Shown here piece by piece: positions 1 through 7,157 of a stretch of 14,963 bases of DNA; position 1 is the first letter of the stretch; every line of letters starts with the position of its first letter. The stretch comes from Phycisphaerales bacterium (GTDB lineage: Bacteria > Planctomycetota > Phycisphaerae > Phycisphaerales > UBA1924): the NCBI GenBank assembly GCA_020054055.1, contig JAGVLZ010000027.1:1-14963 (forward strand), read 5' to 3'. Position numbers and translations under genes: made by a program. Under the pieces are notes generated by a model. It was not told the DNA's origin, searched no databases, and saw nothing but the letters and a program-made list of their open reading frames with translations.

Positions 1-1
1 C

Positions 2-448
2 GATGGCGGCGTGCTGCCGGTCCTGGTCGGCTCGGGGCCGGTGCTGATCCCGAAGCACGGCGGAATCGCGCCGCTGCTGCTTGGCACGTTCGTCACCGCG
101 CCGCCGCCGCAAATAGAGGCCGAGGCGCCTGCCTCAGATGACAAAGACAAATCGACGGACAACGATGAGAAGAAGGAGAAGAAGGCCGGGCCTCCCCCTC
201 CCGGCTGGCTCGTGGCGCCTCCGGGGCATGAGTTGAGGCTCCGCATGTCGGGCCTTCTGTGGCCGGAGGCGGCCGACCGCATCGCTCATTCCGCGTATGT
301 CTCGCGTGAAGGGATTGGCGCCGGACAGGTCATCCTCTTCAACGACTCGCCGGCCTTTCGCGCCGCCTCGCGCGGGGCGACGCGCGTCTTCATGAACGCC
401 GTGGTCTGCGGCCCGGGCATGGGTGCATCAAGCCCCATCAAGCCGTAA
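2..448 (+). CDS. C-terminal part of a probable M14-like zinc carboxypeptidase (5' end outside window)
   Basis: The reading frame is open from base 2 to the TAA at 446-448, giving 148 residues with no start in view, so this is the 3' end of a longer gene. The last 60 residues (SGLLWPEAADRIAHSAYVS, then GAGQVILFNDSPAFRAASRG and a closing FMNAVVCGPG) resemble the C-terminal domain that follows the peptidase domain in many bacterial zinc carboxypeptidases, where a G-G-VILF-D-P-FR pattern is followed by LFLNA. The catalytic zinc residues would lie upstream, so activity cannot be judged. Residues about 34-68 are a low-complexity linker rich in Pro, Glu, Asp and Lys (for example DEKKEKKAG), which interrupts the otherwise globular sequence. 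The gene ends 65 bases before the methyltransferase and is probably a separate transcription unit. The family call rests on recalled C-terminal pattern only and is moderate at best. Confidence 0.5.
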   Translation, partial: DGGVLPVLVGSGPVLIPKHGGIAPLLLGTFVTAPPPQIEAEAPASDDKDKSTDNDEKKEKKAGPPPPGWLVAPPGHELRLRMSGLLWPEAADRIAHSAYVSREGIGAGQVILFNDSPAFRAASRGATRVFMNAVVCGPGMGASSPIKP

Positions 449-472
449 CGCTCCGAGCATCAACCGGCCCGA

Positions 473-478
473 TACACT
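473..478 (+). promoter_or_regulatory. Possible -10 box (TACACT) for the methyltransferase gene
   Basis: TACACT lies 35 bases upstream of the ATG at 514, in the 65-base gap after the peptidase-like gene. The same eight bases TACACTCC recur at 14850-14857 before the last gene of the window. No convincing -35 hexamer is seen at 16-18 bases upstream. It fits a TANNNT pattern seen before most transcription-unit starts here, but this is a motif match only. Confidence 0.4.
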
Positions 479-513
479 CCTTCCCCACTCATTTCAGCCT
501 CAGCGGAGCGTTC

Positions 514-1215
514 ATGGACAAAGTTCAACTCTACATCCGTGAACTCTTCAGCGGCCGCCTCTGGCACCGGGCAATTCGACGTTTCGGCAAGGACCGCGGC
601 TCGATCTTCACGTCCATCTACAAATCGCGCTACTGGACGCAGAACGACGCGGGCGAGTCCGTTTCGGGTGAGGGATCGTCGATCGCCTACACCGCCAAGG
701 CGCGCGAGGCGATCGAGTCGGTGGTGCGCGAGTTCGGCATCCGGAGTATGCTCGACGCCCCGTGCGGCGATTTCAACTGGATGCGCCTGATCCACCTCGA
801 AGGCGTGGACTACACCGGCGCGGACATCGTCAAACCGCTGATCGACCGGAACAACAAGGAGTTCGGCTCATCGCAGCGTCGATTCATCCACCTCGACATC
901 GTCGAAAAGGTCTGCGAGCCGGTCGACCTGATCCTCTGCCGCGACTGCGTCCAGCACCTGACGAATGCCGAGGCGATGAGCATCATCCGCAACTTCTCGA
1001 AGAGCGGGTCCAAGTATCTGCTGATGACGATGTCGCCCCGCATGACGTCCAACAGTGATATGCCCAAGGCGGGCGGGTTCCGCGCGCTCAATCTGTTCCT
1101 GCCGCCGTTCAACCTGCCGAAGCCCGAGCGCGAATACGCCGAGGTTGTCCACGAGAATCCGAGCCTCGACAAGACGCTTGGGCTGTGGATGTTGCCGCTG
1201 AGCGCCGGTGGGTGA
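514..1215 (+). CDS. Class I SAM-dependent methyltransferase
   Basis: The 233-residue protein has a Rossmann-type methyltransferase core. Motif I is MLDAPCGDFNWM (residues 79-90), the acidic second strand is YTGADIVKPLIDRN (100-113), and DLILCRDCVQHL (138-149) is the motif IV region. These follow an N-terminal WTQNDAGESVSGEGSS segment (41-56) that in this family precedes the SAM site. The C-terminal pattern ALNLFLPPFNLP (191-202) and LGLWMLP (222-228) also belongs to this family, in which proteins are near this length, so it seems complete. The substrate is unknown; related genes often sit in surface-glycan or secondary-metabolite loci, but nothing here shows that. The ATG at 514 is preceded only by a weak GGAG, and the N-terminus matches the family well. 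It converges on the FAD/Fe-S gene, with a hairpin between them. Confidence 0.85.
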   Translation: MDKVQLYIRELFSGRLWHRAIRRFGKDRGSIFTSIYKSRYWTQNDAGESVSGEGSSIAYTAKAREAIESVVREFGIRSMLDAPCGDFNWMRLIHLEGVDYTGADIVKPLIDRNNKEFGSSQRRFIHLDIVEKVCEPVDLILCRDCVQHLTNAEAMSIIRNFSKSGSKYLLMTMSPRMTSNSDMPKAGGFRALNLFLPPFNLPKPEREYAEVVHENPSLDKTLGLWMLPLSAGG

Positions 1216-1225
1216 AGAAAAGGCA

Positions 1226-1256
1226 TTCACCGCAGAGACACAGAGCGCACGGAGGA
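1226..1256. repeat. Short dispersed-type repeat (CACCGCAGAGACACAGAG motif)
   Basis: The segment TTCACCGCAGAGACACAGAG followed by CGCACGGAGGA is of the kind found scattered between genes in many environmental bacterial genomes, where CACCGCAGAGACGCAGAG-like units recur. It sits just after the methyltransferase stop codon. A possible remnant of the opposite arm, CCTCTGCGT (1321-1329 region), lies about 65 bases further on, inside the 3' end of the minus-strand gene. Only one copy is visible in this window, so its repeat nature rests on recall. Confidence 0.5.
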
Positions 1257-1269
1257 ATGCAAGAAGATT

Positions 1270-1310
1270 GGGTTCAAGGCAAGGCGGGCGTTGACCTGAT
1301 CCTTGAACCC
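1270..1310. terminator. Perfect 10-bp hairpin between convergent genes, likely bidirectional terminator
   Basis: GGGTTCAAGG (1270-1279) is exactly complementary to CCTTGAACCC (1301-1310), with a 21-base loop. The plus strand continues with CACTCATTTT, giving a short T run. The hairpin lies between the convergent methyltransferase and FAD/Fe-S genes and contains the TGA stop (1274-1276) and the last codons of the latter. Loop length is longer than in classical terminators, so termination is inferred from position and symmetry. Confidence 0.5.
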
Positions 1311-4300
1311 CACTCATTTTCCCTCTGCGTGAGCCTCGCCCGCTGCTCGTCGTCGAGCATCTCACTCGCAAAGACCATCGGGTGGACCGAGTCGCGCTTC
1401 GTGCCGTCATGGATCTGATGGCGACACGATGTGCCGGGGGCGACGATGACGTCGTCCGGTCCGAGCGAACGCACCAGCGGGAAGAGCGCGAGTTCGCCGA
1501 TCTTCATCGAGAGGTCGTAGCGGTCGGCGGTGTAGCCGAAGGACCCCGCCATGCCGCAGCAACCCGTGTCGAGGACTCGCAAGCGGTCGCCCGCGATCCG
1601 GCGGAGGAAGCGCGCGGTGGTCTCCGTTCCCCAGAGTGCTTTCTGGTGGCAGTGGCCGTGGAGGGCGACGTTGCCTGACGGCGTTCGGAATGCCGGGCGG
1701 CGCGGGTGCGTGTCCCATTGTTTGTCGAGGAAGTCTTCGGGGAGGAAGGACTTCGCCGCAGCCAACTCCAGCCACTCGCGTCGCGGGAGTGTCACTCCAC
1801 CCGCCTCTTGCCTCCTGAGCGTCTTCCATTCATCCTTGACGGTCGAGAGGCACGAAGGTTCGCAGACCACGATCCCCGCGAGCGTCTCGGCGGCTGCGTA
1901 AGACCCCGCCAAGAGTCCGAGCACTGACGCCGCGCTGGCACTGCTGAAAGCGGCTTCATCGAGCAACCCGGTTGATATCTGCGCTCTCCCGCAACACTCC
2001 AACTTGGGGATCGCGACGCGATAGCCGAACGATCGAAGCAGGCGAACGGTCGCCAGACCGATCGAGGGTTCGTTGTAGGTTGTGAAACAGTCGGGGTAGA
2101 GGATGACAACCGGAGAGGTTTCCGCTCGCGCGCCGATCATGAGCGTCGTAAACCCGACTGATTCCCAATAGGATTCCGAATACTCACGCCGCGCCTGTGA
2201 AAACAGCGACCTTTCCCACCTCGGCAGCGTCCGCTTCGGCGCCAGCCCAAGAATCGGATTGATAATCGCCCGATTCAGCGCCGAGTTGGCGATCCAGTTC
2301 GACAGGGGCGCGAACGCCGAGCCGATCCGGTTGAGGGCGCGCACCCGCCCGAACGCATACGCCTTCAGCGGCGTCCTTCCAGCCGCCTTGTACGACTGCG
2401 CCAGATATTCAGCCTTGTACTTGGCGATGTCCACGTTGCTCGGGCATTCGCTCTTGCAGGCCTTGCAGGAGAGGCAGAGGCTGAGGGTTTCGAGGGTTTC
2501 GGGATCGTTGAAGAGCGGTGCGGCGGGCGCATGGGGTGTCCCTCCCCCCCGGCTCACGCCGGACCCCCTCCCAGGGGGAGGGGGAGTGAGTTGCCCCGTG
2601 ATCGCCAGACGCAGCGCGTTGCCACGGCCGCGGGTTGAGTGCCGCTCGTCGAGTGTCGCCATGTACGAGGGGCACATCGTCCCCCCCTGCTTCTTGCGGC
2701 AGACGCCCGAGCCGTTGCAGAGTTCCACCGCGTGGTCGAGGCCGTGCTCCTGTGTGTAGTCGAAGAAGGTCTCGATGGGCTGCGTGCGCAGATCGAAGCC
2801 GGTGGGCCGCACGCGCGTGTGCTCGTGGATGCTCTCGATCGGCTCGGGAGCCACGATGTTCCCTGGGTTAAGCAGGTTCTGCGGGTCGAAGAGTTGCTTC
2901 ACCTCGCGGAAGGCTTGCATGAGTTCCGGCCCGAAATAGCGTTCGAGCAGCGGCCCACGCACGCGCCCGTCGCCGTGCTCCCCCGACATCACGCCGCCAA
3001 GCGACTTCGCCAGGTCCGCGACTTCGACCGCCATCTGCTCCATGTGAACACGATCGTCTGCGTTCCGCATGTCGAGCAACGGCCGTACATGCAACACCCC
3101 GACTGATGCGTGCGCCCAGAACGCGGCCCGTGTGCCGTGAGCCGCGATGATCCGCTTGAATCCCCGCACGAACTCCGCGAGCCTTTCGACCGGCACTGCG
3201 TTGTCCTCGACGAATCCCAACGGCTTGCGGTCGCCGGGGATGCCGTGCAAGAGCGGTTCACCGGCCTTGCGTAGTTTGAGCGCGTTGGCCATCGACTCGG
3301 CGTCGGTGTATGCGGCAAAGCCGGCGGTTGGAGTCGATTCTGAGATCTGAGATTTTAGATTTGAGAACTGAGCCCGCACCTCCTCCGGACCCCGGTGTGA
3401 GAAAAACTCCATGTACAGCACCGCTTCCAGCCGCCCTGACCTCGGTTGCGGCATCAAATCAACATAAGCGCCGCATTCGAGGTTGTTGCGCGCGAGGTCG
3501 ATGAGCGTGTCGTCGAGCAACTCGACCGCCGACGGATTGAGTTTGAGCATCGGCACCACGCAGTCAATCGCCGCCTCCAACGAGTCAAAGCCGATGACCG
3601 CGAGTCCTTTCGCCTTGGGGAGTGGTTGAAGTTTTAGCGTAGCGAAGGTCACGACAGCAAGCGTGCCTTCGGAGCCGCAGATGAGGTCGGCGAGGTTGAG
3701 CGTTTCGAGCGGGCTGACGCCGCGGCGCTTCGCCTCGTCGATGTCCTCGAGCATCATGTCGAGCGCGTAACCCGCGTTGCGCCGGATCGTCTTAGGGAAG
3801 CGCTCGCGGATGAAGGGCTCGTAGCGTGCGCAGATTTGGATGATCCCCTCGGCGAGTCGGCGGGCGATGGCGGTCTGCGAACTCAGTTTCGCCCGCACCG
3901 CATCCGGGATCCTCGAATCGCGCCACAGAACATCCGAACCCGCGCCTTCTGCCAGGGTGCATTCCTCGCCGCTCGCCAGCAGCGCCGTGACCGCTTCCAG
4001 ACTCTCGCTCGTCCGCCCGTACATGATCGATCGCGTCCCGGCTGCGTTGTTCCCGATCGCGCCGCCGATGTTGCATTGGCGTGCGGTGGCGGGGTCCGGT
4101 GCAAAGAAGATGCCGTGCTCCTTCAACTGATCGTTCAGATCGTCGATGGTGATCCCGGGTTGGACGCCGCACGCCCCTGTGTCGTCGGCGACCCACTCCA
4201 GATCGGTCAAGTGAACCGAGAAATCGACCACCACCGCGTGGTTCGTGCATTGCCCCGCGAGGCTCGTCCCGCCGCCCCGCGGCAGGATCGGCAGCCGATG

Positions 4301-4525
4301 ATCGCGGCAATACTCGACGATCCGCTTCACATCCTCGAAGTGCTTCGGGATGACCACGCCGATCGGTTCGACCTGATAAATGCTCGCGTCCGTCGCGTAG
4401 AGCATCCGGTCGTGCTTCTCGAAGCGGACCTCCCCCTCGATCAGCGCGGCCAGCGCATCGGCGTGCTTCCTTCGCGTCAGGTCATCATCGAATCGCAGGG
4501 TGGCGGGGGCATCGGCGGGCGGCAT
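1274..4525 (-). CDS. FAD-linked oxidase fused to Fe-S/CCG domains (YdiJ/GlcD-like D-2-hydroxyacid dehydrogenase)
   Basis: This 1083-residue protein combines the modules of a flavin D-2-hydroxyacid dehydrogenase with its electron-transfer subunit. A FAD-binding type 4 domain (about 45-200) carries PRGGGTSLAGQ (82-92) and NIGGAIGNNAAG (152-163). The FAD-oxidase C-terminal domain (about 280-560) contains SGEHGDGRVRGP (514-525) with a probable metal ligand at H517. A ferredoxin-like region follows with C603, C609 and C618 and then C684, C687, C690 and C694 in CxxCxxCxxxCP order. Two cysteine-rich CCG modules (C844-C845-G and C989-C990-G, with HGHCHQK at 956-962) end the protein. E. coli YdiJ, of similar build and about 1018 residues, oxidises D-2-hydroxyglutarate; the substrate here could be that or another D-2-hydroxyacid. 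Two in-frame repeat-like insertions (residues about 385-397 and 646-670) make it longer than usual. It is transcribed divergently from the liv operon, 79 bases away. Confidence 0.9.
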   Translation of the reverse strand: MPPADAPATLRFDDDLTRRKHADALAALIEGEVRFEKHDRMLYATDASIYQVEPIGVVIPKHFEDVKRIVEYCRDHRLPILPRGGGTSLAGQCTNHAVVVDFSVHLTDLEWVADDTGACGVQPGITIDDLNDQLKEHGIFFAPDPATARQCNIGGAIGNNAAGTRSIMYGRTSESLEAVTALLASGEECTLAEGAGSDVLWRDSRIPDAVRAKLSSQTAIARRLAEGIIQICARYEPFIRERFPKTIRRNAGYALDMMLEDIDEAKRRGVSPLETLNLADLICGSEGTLAVVTFATLKLQPLPKAKGLAVIGFDSLEAAIDCVVPMLKLNPSAVELLDDTLIDLARNNLECGAYVDLMPQPRSGRLEAVLYMEFFSHRGPEEVRAQFSNLKSQISESTPTAGFAAYTDAESMANALKLRKAGEPLLHGIPGDRKPLGFVEDNAVPVERLAEFVRGFKRIIAAHGTRAAFWAHASVGVLHVRPLLDMRNADDRVHMEQMAVEVADLAKSLGGVMSGEHGDGRVRGPLLERYFGPELMQAFREVKQLFDPQNLLNPGNIVAPEPIESIHEHTRVRPTGFDLRTQPIETFFDYTQEHGLDHAVELCNGSGVCRKKQGGTMCPSYMATLDERHSTRGRGNALRLAITGQLTPPPPGRGSGVSRGGGTPHAPAAPLFNDPETLETLSLCLSCKACKSECPSNVDIAKYKAEYLAQSYKAAGRTPLKAYAFGRVRALNRIGSAFAPLSNWIANSALNRAIINPILGLAPKRTLPRWERSLFSQARREYSESYWESVGFTTLMIGARAETSPVVILYPDCFTTYNEPSIGLATVRLLRSFGYRVAIPKLECCGRAQISTGLLDEAAFSSASAASVLGLLAGSYAAAETLAGIVVCEPSCLSTVKDEWKTLRRQEAGGVTLPRREWLELAAAKSFLPEDFLDKQWDTHPRRPAFRTPSGNVALHGHCHQKALWGTETTARFLRRIAGDRLRVLDTGCCGMAGSFGYTADRYDLSMKIGELALFPLVRSLGPDDVIVAPGTSCRHQIHDGTKRDSVHPMVFASEMLDDEQRARLTQRENEWGSRIRSTPALP
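2533..2592 (-). repeat. GC-rich palindromic repeat inserted in frame in the FAD/Fe-S gene
   Basis: Two adjacent hairpins are visible: CCCCCTCCC (2564-2572) with GGGAGGGGG (2576-2584) and a 3-base loop, and CCGGC (2549-2553) with GCCGG (2558-2562) and a 4-base loop. The block resembles short REP-like palindromes found dispersed in GC-rich genomes. It encodes the Pro/Gly/Arg-rich stretch TPPPPGRGSGVSRGGGTPHA (646-665), which lies between the two Fe-S cysteine groups where family members have a short linker. The frame is kept on both sides. Confidence 0.6.
3337..3373 (-). repeat. AT-rich dispersed-type repeat (AAATCTCAGATCTCA-like) inserted in frame
   Basis: The plus strand reads GATTCTGAGATCTGAGATTT followed by TAGATTTGAGAACTGAG, a string of near-identical (T/C)TGAGAT-type units. 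It is strikingly AT-rich within a gene of otherwise high GC. It is translated on the minus strand as AQFSNLKSQISES (385-397), in a loop of the FAD-oxidase domain, with the reading frame intact. Similar AAATCTGAGATCTGA tracts occur as scattered repeats in environmental genomes, from recall. Confidence 0.5.
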
Positions 4526-4537
4526 GATGGAAGGGTG

Positions 4538-4543
4538 AGCATA
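4538..4543 (-). promoter_or_regulatory. Possible -10 box (TATGCT) for the FAD/Fe-S dehydrogenase
   Basis: On the minus strand TATGCT lies 12 bases before the ATG at 4525, which would give a very short leader or leaderless transcript. The 79-base divergent gap (4526-4604) must hold promoters for both this gene and livH. No clear Shine-Dalgarno sequence precedes the ATG. Motif match only. Confidence 0.35.
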
Positions 4544-4586
4544 TCCGGGGGGCGGGGCCTCACATCCCCCGAAACCAGCAGTTCAG

Positions 4587-4592
4587 TACCAT
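4587..4592 (+). promoter_or_regulatory. Possible -10 box (TACCAT) for the liv operon
   Basis: TACCAT lies 12 bases before the livH ATG at 4605, mirroring the spacing of the divergent box at 4538-4543. The bases between (CCCCGACCGTTC) show no ribosome-binding site, consistent with a very short leader. No -35 match is apparent. Confidence 0.35.
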
Positions 4593-4604
4593 CCCCGACC
4601 GTTC

Positions 4605-5759
4605 ATGGAGAAGTTCCTTCAGACGCTCATCGATGCCCTCGCCGTGGGGAGCCTGTACGCGCTCATCGCGCTCGGCTACACGATGGTCTACGGCATCCTG
4701 AAGTTCATCAACTTCGCCCACAGCGATGTCTTTGTTCTCGGGGCGTGGATCTCCTTCCTCGTCGCCGTCGCGGCCGGTTGGGGCGATCACGTCTCGGCGG
4801 GCGACCCCGGGCGGACGTGGATCTTGTGGGTGCTGTGGGCCGCGACCGCCGCAGCCGCGGTGAGCGCCGCAGCCGAGTTTGGCGCGTGGAAGCGACGACA
4901 TCCAGGCGACCCGTTCGTCCTGAATCGGACGAGATTCGCAGGCGTGTTGGTCCTGGTAGCGGTCTGGGGCTGGGCCGCCTTCGGCCTCGCCAAGATGGCC
5001 GGGCTGGTCAAGGTTTGGGGAGACAATGGCCTCTTTTCTGGACTCCTCATCCTCCTCTGCGCGATGACCACCTGCGGCCTTGTCGGCTTCGTCCTCGAAC
5101 GCCTCGCCTACAAGCCGCTCCGCAAAGCGCCGAGACTAAATGTCCTCATCACCGCCATCGGCGTCTCGCTCCTGCTCCAGAACCTCGGGCAGTTGCAAGA
5201 GATGTTCGGCACCCGGCCTCAGCGAATGCCGACGCTCCTCCCCACCGATCAGCCGCTCGCGACGATCGCCAACGTCAAGATCATGCCGGTCGACGTGATC
5301 GGCGCGGCCACCGCCATCGCCCTCATGTTCCTGCTCGACTTCCTTGTGCATCGGACAAAGTTCGGCCGCTCGATGCGCGCGGTGTCATACAACCCGACCA
5401 CCGCTTCGCTCATGGGCATCCCGGTCGACCGCGTCATCAGCGTGACCTTTGTCATTGGCGCGGCCCTCGCCGCCGCCGCGGGTTTCCTCTACGGCCAGAA
5501 GTATCCGGGGCTGAATCAGGCCGCCGCCGCCGTGTGGGTGCTGCTCGGACTCAAGGCGTTCGTGGCCGCGGTCGTAGGCGGGATCGGGAACATCCGCGGC
5601 GCGATGCTCGGCGGAATCCTCATCGGCTTGCTCGAGTTCTTCGGCGCGGCCTACGTCTCCGCCGCCATGCGCGACGTCTATGTCTTCTCCCTCCTGATCC
5701 TCGTGCTGCTCGTGAGGCCCAGCGGCATCCTCGGCCGCCCGATGCTGGAGAAAGTCTGA
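4605..5759 (+). CDS. livH: Branched-chain amino acid type ABC importer, permease LivH
   Basis: The 384-residue membrane protein begins with the LivH hallmark GSLYALIALGYTMVYGILKF (15-34) and INFAHSDVFVLGAW (35-48). It has the cytoplasmic coupling region RSMRAVSYNPTTASLMGIP (255-273) that contacts the ATPases, and the C-terminal GGIGNIRGAMLGGILIGLLE (325-344) and RPSGILG (371-377). Family members are usually about 290-310 residues. The surplus is an insertion at about residues 57-142 with two extra hydrophobic stretches (roughly 71-91 and 111-131), placed where the family has a short loop before LERLAYKPLR (164-173). It heads a four-gene operon and is followed by livM after 3 bases. The imported substrate may be a branched-chain or other amino acid, an amide or urea; sequence alone does not decide. 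The start fits the family N-terminus. Confidence 0.9.
   Translation: MEKFLQTLIDALAVGSLYALIALGYTMVYGILKFINFAHSDVFVLGAWISFLVAVAAGWGDHVSAGDPGRTWILWVLWAATAAAAVSAAAEFGAWKRRHPGDPFVLNRTRFAGVLVLVAVWGWAAFGLAKMAGLVKVWGDNGLFSGLLILLCAMTTCGLVGFVLERLAYKPLRKAPRLNVLITAIGVSLLLQNLGQLQEMFGTRPQRMPTLLPTDQPLATIANVKIMPVDVIGAATAIALMFLLDFLVHRTKFGRSMRAVSYNPTTASLMGIPVDRVISVTFVIGAALAAAAGFLYGQKYPGLNQAAAAVWVLLGLKAFVAAVVGGIGNIRGAMLGGILIGLLEFFGAAYVSAAMRDVYVFSLLILVLLVRPSGILGRPMLEKV
5747..5750 (+). promoter_or_regulatory. Ribosome-binding site of livM
   Basis: GGAG lies within the last codons of livH, 12 bases before the livM ATG at 5763. The livH stop at 5757-5759 falls between site and start, which suggests translational coupling. 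Confidence 0.45.
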
Positions 5760-5762
5760 CGC

Positions 5763-7157
5763 ATGTCCACCCTCCGCGCCAGGGCGATCGAGTTGAAGCC
5801 GGGGCTGCTCCCCGCGACGGTGCGTTCCGTCTGGCCATTGGTCGCGGGCATCGGCATCGCCCTGACGCTCCAGTTCTTCGCCAAGCCGGTCATCGGCGAC
5901 TTCTACGCCAAGGTCCTTCTCGACATCGGCACGAGCATCATCCTCGCCGTCTCGCTCACGATGGTGAACGGCTTCACCGGCCAGTTCTCCATCGGACACG
6001 CCGCGTTCATGATGGTCGGAGGCTACGTCTCGGGTGGCATCGTCTACTACGGCTCGCTGCTCCTCTTCGGCGACGTGGACATGGCGGGAGGCCTCGTCTC
6101 TTCGATGATCGAAGGACGCGACGTGCCACTCGTGACGCGGGGAGATGCGCTCTTTGCCGTTTCGCTCGTCGCGGGCGGGCTGGCCGCGGCCCTGTGCGGC
6201 TACGTCGTCGGCCTGCCCTCGCTCCGATTGAAGGGCGATTACCTCGCGATCGTGACGCTCGGCTTCGGCGAGATCGTTCGCGTGCTGATCCAATCGCAGA
6301 CGGGGGACGTGCTGTACACCGTCGAAGAGATGAAAGAGCGGCCATTCGTCGGCATCGCTCAAATGTTCACCACGCCGAGCGATGAGTGGGTGACGCCGAT
6401 CGTTCTCAGTTTGGGCGGCGCGCTCGGCTTCTCAGGACTCCCGTTCTATTCAAGCCTCTTCTGGGTCTTCCTCGGCGTGGGGATCACCCTGCTGGTCGCC
6501 TATCGCCTGAAGGAATCCGCCACTGGCCGGGCCTTCCTCTCGATCCGCGAGGATGAGATCGCCTCCGAGGCGATGGGGGTCAACACCACGCAGTTCAAGG
6601 TCCGCGCCTTTGTGATCGCCGCGTTCTTCGCGGGAGTGGCGGGCGGGCTCTTCGCGCACAGCATCGGCGTGCAGTTGAACCCGGGCGAACTCGGATTCCT
6701 CAAGAGTTTCGACATCATCATCATGGTGGTGCTCGGCGGCCTGGGCTCGATCTCCGGCGCGGCCATCGCCGCCGCCATCGTCACCATCCTCCCCGAACTC
6801 CTCCGCAACCCGGCGCCATTGCTCAAGGTCTGGCCGGTCTTCGCGGGGCTTGCGGCGCTCCTGCTCATCGCGACGGTTTTCGCCGCGGCGACGGGTCGCC
6901 GGACGCGCCCGCTGATCGCGTGGTTGTGCATCGTCCTTGCATTACTCGGCCTCGGGTTCGGAGCGCGGGCCGCCGCCGCCGCCGGGCACAACCTCGGCGA
7001 TTACCGCATGATCCTCTTCGCCCTCGCGCTCATCCTGATGATGATCCTCCGGCCGCAAGGGCTCTTCGGCGTACGCGAAATCTGGGATCGTTCGCTGTGG
7101 CGCGGGATCGCGGAATCGCTCCGCGCGCCCGCGAAAAAAGGGGGGACTTCAAGGTGA
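5763..7157 (+). CDS. livM: Branched-chain amino acid type ABC importer, permease LivM
   Basis: The 464-residue permease shows the LivM signature GQFSIGHAAFMMVGGY (73-88), the SLRLKGDYLAIVTLGFGEI segment (153-171), and the coupling region SIREDEIASEAMGVN (260-274) followed by VRAFVIAAFFAGVAGGLFA (280-298). The core ends with MVVLGGLGSISGAAIAAAI (321-339) and PELLR (344-348). In most LivM proteins the closing pattern YRMILFALALILMMILRPQG (414-433) follows soon after; here about 60 residues with two further hydrophobic segments (roughly 355-376 and 383-400) are inserted before it. LivM partners LivH to form the translocation pore. The start at 5763 is supported by an upstream GGAG, and the gene overlaps livG by four bases (GTGA). 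Confidence 0.9.
   Translation: MSTLRARAIELKPGLLPATVRSVWPLVAGIGIALTLQFFAKPVIGDFYAKVLLDIGTSIILAVSLTMVNGFTGQFSIGHAAFMMVGGYVSGGIVYYGSLLLFGDVDMAGGLVSSMIEGRDVPLVTRGDALFAVSLVAGGLAAALCGYVVGLPSLRLKGDYLAIVTLGFGEIVRVLIQSQTGDVLYTVEEMKERPFVGIAQMFTTPSDEWVTPIVLSLGGALGFSGLPFYSSLFWVFLGVGITLLVAYRLKESATGRAFLSIREDEIASEAMGVNTTQFKVRAFVIAAFFAGVAGGLFAHSIGVQLNPGELGFLKSFDIIIMVVLGGLGSISGAAIAAAIVTILPELLRNPAPLLKVWPVFAGLAALLLIATVFAAATGRRTRPLIAWLCIVLALLGLGFGARAAAAAGHNLGDYRMILFALALILMMILRPQGLFGVREIWDRSLWRGIAESLRAPAKKGGTSR
7138..7146 (+). promoter_or_regulatory. Ribosome-binding site deciding the livG GTG start
   Basis: The purine run AAGGGGGGA ends 7 bases before GTG at 7154. This supports the GTG start over a far upstream in-frame start at 6920, which would place 234 bases of the gene inside livM. 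Confidence 0.65.

Noticed and set aside
1274..1420. Small plus-strand frame after the methyltransferase (1185-1418)
   Set aside because: It overlaps both the methyltransferase end and the dehydrogenase C-terminus, includes the repeat and hairpin, and resembles no known protein.
5385..6362. Minus-strand frame of 325 codons opposite livH/livM
   Set aside because: Antisense shadow of conserved permease genes, with a highly charged composition expected from codon bias.
3836..6385. Long plus-strand frame of 849 codons across the dehydrogenase and livH/livM
   Set aside because: It is antisense to one well-supported gene and out of frame with two others; the Arg/His/Pro-rich translation is typical of GC-rich shadow frames.
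6920..7153. Upstream extension of livG to an ATG-like start at 6920
   Set aside because: It would overlap livM by over 230 bases and adds an Arg/Pro-rich tail; GTG 7154 has a strong ribosome site and normal family length.
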